Shown here: one piece after another, positions 58,855 to 64,000 of the stretch
Layout: each line of letters starts with the position of its first letter
Numbering within the stretch: the stretch's first letter is position 1
Assembly: GCF_013177315.1 (NCBI RefSeq)
Contig: NZ_CP053661.1
Span: 1 to 64,000, forward strand
Length of the DNA stretch: 64,000 nt
Reading direction: 5' to 3'
Origin: Thermoleptolyngbya sichuanensis A183
GTDB lineage: Bacteria; Cyanobacteriota; Cyanobacteriia; Elainellales; Elainellaceae
Position numbers and translations under genes: made by a program
The notes under the pieces: generated by a model
Told to the model about the DNA's origin: nothing
The model's input: the letters and a program-made list of their open reading frames with translations, nothing else
Databases searched by the model: none

Positions 58855-61491
58855 TTAGTTCTCCTCAAAGGCGATCGCCACGGGAATCGGCGCAGCATCG
58901 GGCACTGCATCAGGGTCAAAGATGGGCAAGTTGCCGTTGCGAGTTTTGGTGAGCCGCTGGAGGTGGCTAAAGACCTTGCGGGCGTTGGTTTCGTTGCCCT
59001 GCTGGGCGAAGAGTTCTAGGGCTTGCTGCAAATCGGCGATCGCCCCAGCGGGGTTGCCGGAACGAGCCAGCCCCCGGTAGTAGTAGGGCGTGGGCACATC
59101 GGGCGCAAGCTGGATGGCGGCGGCATAGTCGCGAAACGCGGACTTGATTTCGCCCAATTTTTGCGCGGCCAGCCCCCGGAAAAAGTAGATCATGGCGCAG
59201 TTGGGCTGGATCGTCAGAGCATTGGTAAAGTCGGCGATCGCCCCGATCAGGTCGCCCTGCTCCGAGCGCAGATAGCCCCGGTTGCAGTGGGCATCCATTT
59301 GGTTGCGGTCTAGCTGGAGGGCGGTGCTAAAGTCGGCGATCGCCTGCTGCCGCTCTCCCAAGTCGTCATGACACAGCCCACGCAGATTCCATGCCAGTGC
59401 CTGATCTGGGCGGATGCGTAAGATTTGCTCTACGTCGCTGAGGGCCCCCTGCGGGTCGCCCAATTCATAGCGCGTCATGGCCCGGTTCCAGTGAGATTGC
59501 ACATCGGTCGGGTGCAGCACTGGGTTTTCAAACCGCTGCGTCAACTGCTGCACGGTGGCGGGGTCGCTCGTCCGCAGTTTGAGTTCCAGCCGGGGAATGC
59601 CCAGATCGTCCACCAGCGACTCGTCCAGCCCCAGCACGGCGTAGCGGTCGTCCGACACGAGGAAGTTCTCCCGCGTTCCCAAAATCTTGAACTGAAACTG
59701 GTTGGGAAACTGCCGCTTGAGTTCCAGCAGGTTTTGCAGCGTTTCTTGCAGGCTACGGGCTTGCTCAGACGGGGCGTGCCACCGCTGCACCATTGCGCTG
59801 AGGAAGCGGGGCAAATCCTGGTCAGCGCTATAGCACCAGCCAATTGCCAACTGCCGACCCTGGGACAAAAACTCATGCAGGCGGCGCACCATCGGGCGAT
59901 CGATGGGGCACTGGCTCGACCAAGGCAACGTCACCAGCAGGCGATCGCCCGTGGTATCTAGCGCTTGCTCCAGCACCAGACGACTGCTAGGCACATCGAG
60001 CAGCGCCGCCGCCGTGAACTCGTCATACAGTGCCGGATGAAGGGCTGTGGCGGCCTCGACTTCGGCGGGCGGGCCACCGCGAAAATCTAGAACAAACTCG
60101 TAGCGCGGCCCCGTTGGATAGGTGCGGAGGTGCTGGTTTAGCTCTTGCAGCACGCCCAGCACTGTTGCCTCGACCTGCATCTGGAAGGTGCCGCCCGTGG
60201 GGAGCGATCGCAACTGCTGGCTGATGCGCTGTAGCTCTTGCCGCAGCATCGCTTCAACTTGAGCCTCAAATAGCGCTTCGGCGGTTTCGATCGAGTCGGT
60301 CGAGTCGGCGCTGGGAGCTAAAGCAGGGGGGCGATCGCCCGTCTCCCCACGAGTTTCAGCCATCAAATCTTGCAACTGCTGGCTGATGATCTGAAGTTCC
60401 GCTTGCAGCGCCTGCTCGATCTGCATTTGAAATTCCTGCTGCTGCTGCAAGGCGCTGACCTGTCCTACGAGGCCGCTGAAATCTCGCTGGGGAACCAGAT
60501 CGCCCACCACTCGCAGCAACCGGGCAATTTCCCGCCGCAAAGAGGTGGGGTCAAAGGGCGGCGGCAGGTTTTCTACCTGCTGGCTCAAGGAATTGACCTG
60601 CTGCTGGAGCGAGTGCAGCGTTTCGCGGCTAGGCTGGTCGCGCAGTTGTTGGGTCAGGTCTTGCACCTTGCGCCGCAGCAGTTCCTCTGCCCGCGCCTGC
60701 GAGTCCTGCTGTTCATGGAGTGACTGCATCTCGGTCACCAGCGCCGTCCAGTCGCGCCGGGGAACCAGATCAGACACCACGCGAATCAGTTCCGACACAT
60801 CCTGGCGCAGGGTGCTGGCATCGAAGGGCGGTGGCAGGGCTTGAAGCTGGCGATTCAGCCGAGTGATTTGCTCTTGCAGCGTGTTGAGGGCAGGGCGCGT
60901 TTGGTCGCTGAAGACTTGCAGGCTGGTTTGCAGATGGGCCGTGTCAGAGCGAATCTGGGCGATCGCCGTCTCCAACTCCTCCACCTGGCGGGAACTCGAC
61001 AGGTCGTGCAGCCGCTCGGTGATATGCACCATGTCGTCGCAAAGCTGGCTATATTGGTCGCGCAGCCGCCGCACCTCGCCGCGCACGCTGCCCAGATCGC
61101 CCGCTTCCAGCGCATCCAGCCGAATTTGCAGATCTCGCTGCAAGGTTTTTAGGTCAGCCGCAAAGGACTCCGACGCTTCCCGGCTTTTCACCAGCATGGA
61201 CTTTTTCAAACTGCCCATCATCTCTGGCGTGGGCAGCGATCCAATCTGCTGATTCAGCAACTCCACATGCATCGAGAGGCGCTTTTCAATTTCGTCGATG
61301 GCAACGCCGACCTGATTTTGCATGGATTGCTCGAATCGGCTGCGGTTAGCCAGGTTAAGCAATACCAGCAGCGAAATGGGTGCGGAGGTGTAGACCAGTT
61401 GCGACGTAGTGAAAGAGGCGACGGAACCCACGCCCAAGCCCACCAGCGATGCATACTCCGCCAGATCCAGCCAGTGATATTGTTTACTCAC
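58855..61491 (-). CDS. Large membrane-anchored coiled-coil/TPR protein
   Basis: The GTG at 61491 (VSKQYHWLDLAEYASLVG) is preferred over the in-frame ATG at 61563; it gives 878 residues. Layout: hydrophobic spans about 12-45, long Gln-rich coiled coil about 65-415 with two homologous PPPFDxxxLRxxxxxLxRVVxDLVPxRD blocks, a domain about 480-640 reminiscent of a phospholipase-D fold without the HxK motif (LGTRENFLVSDDRYAVLGLD), then four to five TPRs about 660-810 (ALAWNLRGLCHDDLGERQQA). Role unknown; probably protein scaffolding. Confidence 0.78.
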   Translation of the reverse strand: MSKQYHWLDLAEYASLVGLGVGSVASFTTSQLVYTSAPISLLVLLNLANRSRFEQSMQNQVGVAIDEIEKRLSMHVELLNQQIGSLPTPEMMGSLKKSMLVKSREASESFAADLKTLQRDLQIRLDALEAGDLGSVRGEVRRLRDQYSQLCDDMVHITERLHDLSSSRQVEELETAIAQIRSDTAHLQTSLQVFSDQTRPALNTLQEQITRLNRQLQALPPPFDASTLRQDVSELIRVVSDLVPRRDWTALVTEMQSLHEQQDSQARAEELLRRKVQDLTQQLRDQPSRETLHSLQQQVNSLSQQVENLPPPFDPTSLRREIARLLRVVGDLVPQRDFSGLVGQVSALQQQQEFQMQIEQALQAELQIISQQLQDLMAETRGETGDRPPALAPSADSTDSIETAEALFEAQVEAMLRQELQRISQQLRSLPTGGTFQMQVEATVLGVLQELNQHLRTYPTGPRYEFVLDFRGGPPAEVEAATALHPALYDEFTAAALLDVPSSRLVLEQALDTTGDRLLVTLPWSSQCPIDRPMVRRLHEFLSQGRQLAIGWCYSADQDLPRFLSAMVQRWHAPSEQARSLQETLQNLLELKRQFPNQFQFKILGTRENFLVSDDRYAVLGLDESLVDDLGIPRLELKLRTSDPATVQQLTQRFENPVLHPTDVQSHWNRAMTRYELGDPQGALSDVEQILRIRPDQALAWNLRGLCHDDLGERQQAIADFSTALQLDRNQMDAHCNRGYLRSEQGDLIGAIADFTNALTIQPNCAMIYFFRGLAAQKLGEIKSAFRDYAAAIQLAPDVPTPYYYRGLARSGNPAGAIADLQQALELFAQQGNETNARKVFSHLQRLTKTRNGNLPIFDPDAVPDAAPIPVAIAFEEN

Positions 61492-61563
61492 GCTTTGCCC
61501 CTCAATGCTGTGAAATCTTGCCAGGAGATCCTGCCAGAAAATCCTGCCAGAAAACCTTGCCAA

Positions 61564-61898
61564 TTTGGGGCGATCGCCCTTCAGCTAAACTGTCGTGATC
61601 AGCCGCGATCAGCCGTCACAAGGCGAATCGTCCCAAAACAGTGTGTAATATTTTCCTTCTTCCGCTGTGGGTCGCTGGGATCAGGAAACCTGACACACCT
61701 TGAAGCAATTTAGGGATTCGCGTTAGGGATTCGCGAGTCTTGAGGTGCTGGAACTGGTGTAGGCGGGAGAGGGGCGCGATTCTCTTGAATGCCACCTCTC
61801 GACGAGGCAAGCGGTAAACCGATTTTCCTCAATTCCTGCTTGCCCGAATTTCTGTTTGCCTAAACTACTGTTTGCCTAAACTACTGTTTGCCTAAACT
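61564..61898. other. Intergenic region with 16-bp tandem repeats
   Basis: No gene is seen. It ends in three copies of CTGTTTGCCTAAACTA (61852-61898). The same array resumes at 63630-63690 beyond the insertion sequence, so the IS landed inside it. Confidence 0.6.
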
Positions 61899-63415
61899 CT
61901 TTAGTTTGGACTAATGGTGAAGAGGAAGGCAGTCAATGAGAAGCACCGACTGCCGTAAGGTCAATGAAGTACAACCAACATTGACCCCATGATTTTCAAC
62001 GAACTTCAGCAATTTCGCCAAACGTTGTATGCCAGCTTGGGAAACGCCAGAGATGCCCTGTTTGATCTGATGGATGCCGTGTTAGTGAGTGCGTGCATCG
62101 TGTCGTTTGTGAGGCTATCGCAGAGTCCTGTCTTTCGTCGCCAGTGGTCGAGCACCTATGAAGCGTTGCGCGATAGCCGCCTACCCCGATCAAAGGTGCT
62201 GAAGCTGTTGGTGCAGCAGATACCGACTCAGCAGCAACCGTTGTTGGCAGGTGATGCGAGTCGGTGGAACCGTCCTGCTGCCAGGCGTTTGAAAGACCGC
62301 ACCTTATCAGGCAGAACAGGACATGCCCCGATAGCCGGACAAAACTACAGTACCTTAGCCTGGATTGCTGAAGACAGGGGCAGTTGGGCATTACCATTGC
62401 GGCATGAGCGCATCACCAGCTTTGAAACACCCGCCAGTAAAGCGGCATTCCAACTCAAACAAGTGACTCGGCAGTTAGCGGTGCGTCCGTTGGCGATCTA
62501 CGACCGAGGGTACGGCAATGCCAGTTTTGTCAACCAAACGGCAGGGATTGAGGCAGACTTGCTGCTGCGGGTTACATCCAATCGATGTGTCTATGGCGCG
62601 CCCCCAGCGTATCGAGGGCGAGGCGCACCTGCCAAGCATGGACATAAGATGAAACTCAATGACCCTGACACTTGGAGTGTCCCGGTCGAAACCGTTGAAG
62701 TCGATGATCCCAACTGGGGACGAGTGCGGGTCAGTCGTTGGAGTGCATACCATTTCCGCAAATCCCCCAAACGGGCAATGGAAGTGTTGCGCGTGGAGGT
62801 GCTGGAGACACAGAGCAGCACGCGACGCTTGGCTCCTTTGTGGTTAGTTTGGCTGGGTGAGCAGATGCCTCCGTTAGAAACCCTGTGGTTGCACTACCTC
62901 CGTCGCTTTGCCATTGAACACTGGTATCGCTTTGCCAAGCAGAGGCTATATTGGACACATCCCCAGTTCAGTTCTGTATCGGCAACCGAACAGTGGAGCA
63001 GCCTGATGCCGTTGCTCAGTTGGCAGTTGTGGTTAGCGCGAAAGGACTGTACTGACCACCCCTTGCCCTGGCAGGCACCGCAAGAAACGTTGACTCCGGG
63101 TCGGGTCGCACAAGCGTTTGCAGGCATTTTGGCAGCGATTGGCACCCCTGCTCCTGCGCCTAAACCTCGTGGTAAATCGCCAGGACGAGGCAAGGGGCAC
63201 AAGCCAACTCCTCGTCCCTGCTATCCGATGGTCAAAAAACGAGCCTCGAAACGCAAGACATCCGAACAATCCCTGAACAGTCCGGTTGCAACAGCAGCTT
63301 AACTGCGAGCAGGATTGTATCCAATTCCTTAAGTTCAACTGTTATGAACGGTTGAGCAGATTCTTTATGGCATCCTGTTGAGCATTATTGTGATGCCAGT
63401 TAGTCCAAACTAAAG
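61899..63415. mobile_element. Complete DDE insertion sequence (1517 bp)
   Basis: The left end is CTTTAGTTTGGACTAA and the right end TTAGTCCAAACTAAAG (inverted complements). It encloses one intact transposase. The target array TAAACT is duplicated at 61893-61898 and 63630-63635, the latter beyond an attached inverted fragment. Confidence 0.85.
61989..63302 (+). CDS. DDE (IS4-clan) transposase
   Basis: A 437-residue protein. Likely catalytic Asp in LLAGDASRWNRP and LAIYDRGYGNASF, and Glu in AIEHWYRFAKQRLYW, the IS4-like Y-(2)-R-(3)-E-(6)-K type region. The C-terminus is Pro/Lys/Arg-rich. It closely matches, from memory, a widespread cyanobacterial transposase family (listed as NF041680). The gene is intact. 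Confidence 0.88.
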   Translation: MIFNELQQFRQTLYASLGNARDALFDLMDAVLVSACIVSFVRLSQSPVFRRQWSSTYEALRDSRLPRSKVLKLLVQQIPTQQQPLLAGDASRWNRPAARRLKDRTLSGRTGHAPIAGQNYSTLAWIAEDRGSWALPLRHERITSFETPASKAAFQLKQVTRQLAVRPLAIYDRGYGNASFVNQTAGIEADLLLRVTSNRCVYGAPPAYRGRGAPAKHGHKMKLNDPDTWSVPVETVEVDDPNWGRVRVSRWSAYHFRKSPKRAMEVLRVEVLETQSSTRRLAPLWLVWLGEQMPPLETLWLHYLRRFAIEHWYRFAKQRLYWTHPQFSSVSATEQWSSLMPLLSWQLWLARKDCTDHPLPWQAPQETLTPGRVAQAFAGILAAIGTPAPAPKPRGKSPGRGKGHKPTPRPCYPMVKKRASKRKTSEQSLNSPVATAA

Positions 63416-63629
63416 TCACAAACGACACGATGCACGCACTCACTAACACGGCATCCATCAGATCAAACAGGGCATCTCTGGCGTTTCCCAAGCTGGCATA
63501 CAACGTTTGGCGAAATTGCTGAAGTTCGTTGAAAATCATGGGGTCAATGTTGGTTGTACTTCATTGACCTTACGGCAGTCGGTGCTTCTCATTGACTGCC
63601 TTCCTCTTCACCATTAGTCCAAACTAAAG
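63416..63629 (-). mobile_element. Inverted, truncated copy of the IS left end (214 bp)
   Basis: This is the exact inverse complement of 61899-62112. It includes the first 41 codons of the transposase, which run into the adjacent IS end to make a 65-codon chimera (63342-63539) that is not a real gene. The fragment abuts the right end of the complete IS with no spacer. Confidence 0.9.
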
Positions 63630-63697
63630 TAAACTACTGTTTGCCTAAACTACTGTTTGCCTAAACTACTGTTTGCCTGCCTTCTGCTTGCCTGCCT

Positions 63698-64000
63698 TCA
63701 GCCTGCGGTATCTCCAATCTGGGCAAACGCTGCCTGCCCAAAAATCGCGCTGGCATGGCGATAAAACTTAAACTCCATCAGGTTATAGAACGGATCTTCC
63801 AGGAAAAATGTGCGGTGTTCTAGCGGCGTGCCAACAAAGCGCTCCTTGGGCGGCTGATAAAAGCGAAGTCCCAATCGCTGCGATCGCTCTAAAAGGGCTT
63901 CCCAATCGGCCTCGTCGATAAAAATTACGCCAAAATGCCGGGGATACACGCCGCGCTGGGGCATCAGCGGTTCATGGGCCAGGTGCGCTACAATCTGATG
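63698..64000 (-). CDS. VOC-family (glyoxalase-like) protein, 5' end outside the window
   Basis: The frame is open through the right edge (HQIVAHLAHEPLMPQRGVYP...). The visible ~100 residues have a VOC betaalphabeta-betabeta pattern: GVIFIDEADWEALLERSQRL, LRFYQPPKERFVGTPLEHRT and FFLEDPFYNLMEFKFYR with a metal-site Glu near the end. An internal Met at 63964 is not the true start. Substrate unknown. Its 3' end is 63 bp from the disrupted repeat array. Confidence 0.75.
   Translation of the reverse strand, partial: HQIVAHLAHEPLMPQRGVYPRHFGVIFIDEADWEALLERSQRLGLRFYQPPKERFVGTPLEHRTFFLEDPFYNLMEFKFYRHASAIFGQAAFAQIGDTAG

Noticed and set aside
63342-63539. 65-codon frame matching the transposase start
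   Set aside because: It is a chimera of an inverted IS left-end fragment and the adjacent IS right end, not a gene.
1-64000. CRISPR array
   Set aside because: No regularly spaced repeats with unique spacers were seen; the tandem arrays found are contiguous or coding.

Overview
The window is cyanobacterial chromosome. The HIP1 octamer GCGATCGC is very frequent, and NtcA, an apocarotenoid oxygenase, a DUF3084 protein, an RsbU/RsbW module and a ferredoxin-cyclase fusion are all present. High GC, no heterocyst genes and the gene content suggest a Leptolyngbya-like filamentous organism; the genus is inference.

Region 1 (1-10.1 kb) is a mobile element of unknown class. A leftward seven-gene operon of unrecognised proteins, including a 950-residue Pro/Gly-rich protein, lies beside a tyrosine recombinase, an iteron-like repeat cluster, a ribbon-helix-helix regulator with a 32-bp perfect palindrome, four small ORFs, and a divergent IS110-like DEDD recombinase. 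In front of the recombinase is a type I hammerhead self-cleaving ribozyme, then a repeat-rich leader whose two mutually exclusive helices include one that covers the recombinase start codon. This ribozyme/leader/recombinase unit is the most unusual thing in the window. A 17-bp terminator closes it.

Region 2 (10.2-30.7 kb) is mostly host genome: apocarotenoid oxygenase, a degenerate CapA-like protein, a pentapeptide-repeat membrane protein, tRNA-Ala(CGC), cytoplasmic alpha-amylase, a glycine betaine/choline-type permease, a Ca2+/H+ antiporter, a ferritin-like diiron protein, a signalling block (anti-sigma kinase, response-regulator phosphatase, ferredoxin-class III cyclase), a DUF1643 protein and three glycosyltransferases.

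Region 3 (30.7-41.9 kb) is a type I secretion locus: SurA-like PPIase, a cyclic-nucleotide-domain ABC exporter with a degenerate C39 domain, and an HlyD adaptor in one operon, then an MsbA-like exporter and an RTX protein that is the likely cargo. A ~90-bp MITE-like repeat is scattered through this region and recurs near ntcA and fabI.

Region 4 (42-53.7 kb) is a defence island: a HIP1-free type II restriction-modification pair, an IS110-family element with a paired stem-loop leader, and a type III-like Mod/Res system with a Phd/PIN toxin-antitoxin pair, a DUF2283 protein and a small ORF between mod and res. The Mod gene carries a 334-residue intein in its SAM-binding motif. The intein contains a DUF559-type nuclease and two in-frame copies of a palindromic repeat.

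Region 5 (54.4-64 kb) holds YqgF, DUF3084, ntcA, fabI, a large coiled-coil/TPR protein, a DDE insertion sequence joined to an inverted truncated copy of its own left end, and a partial VOC-family gene at the right edge.
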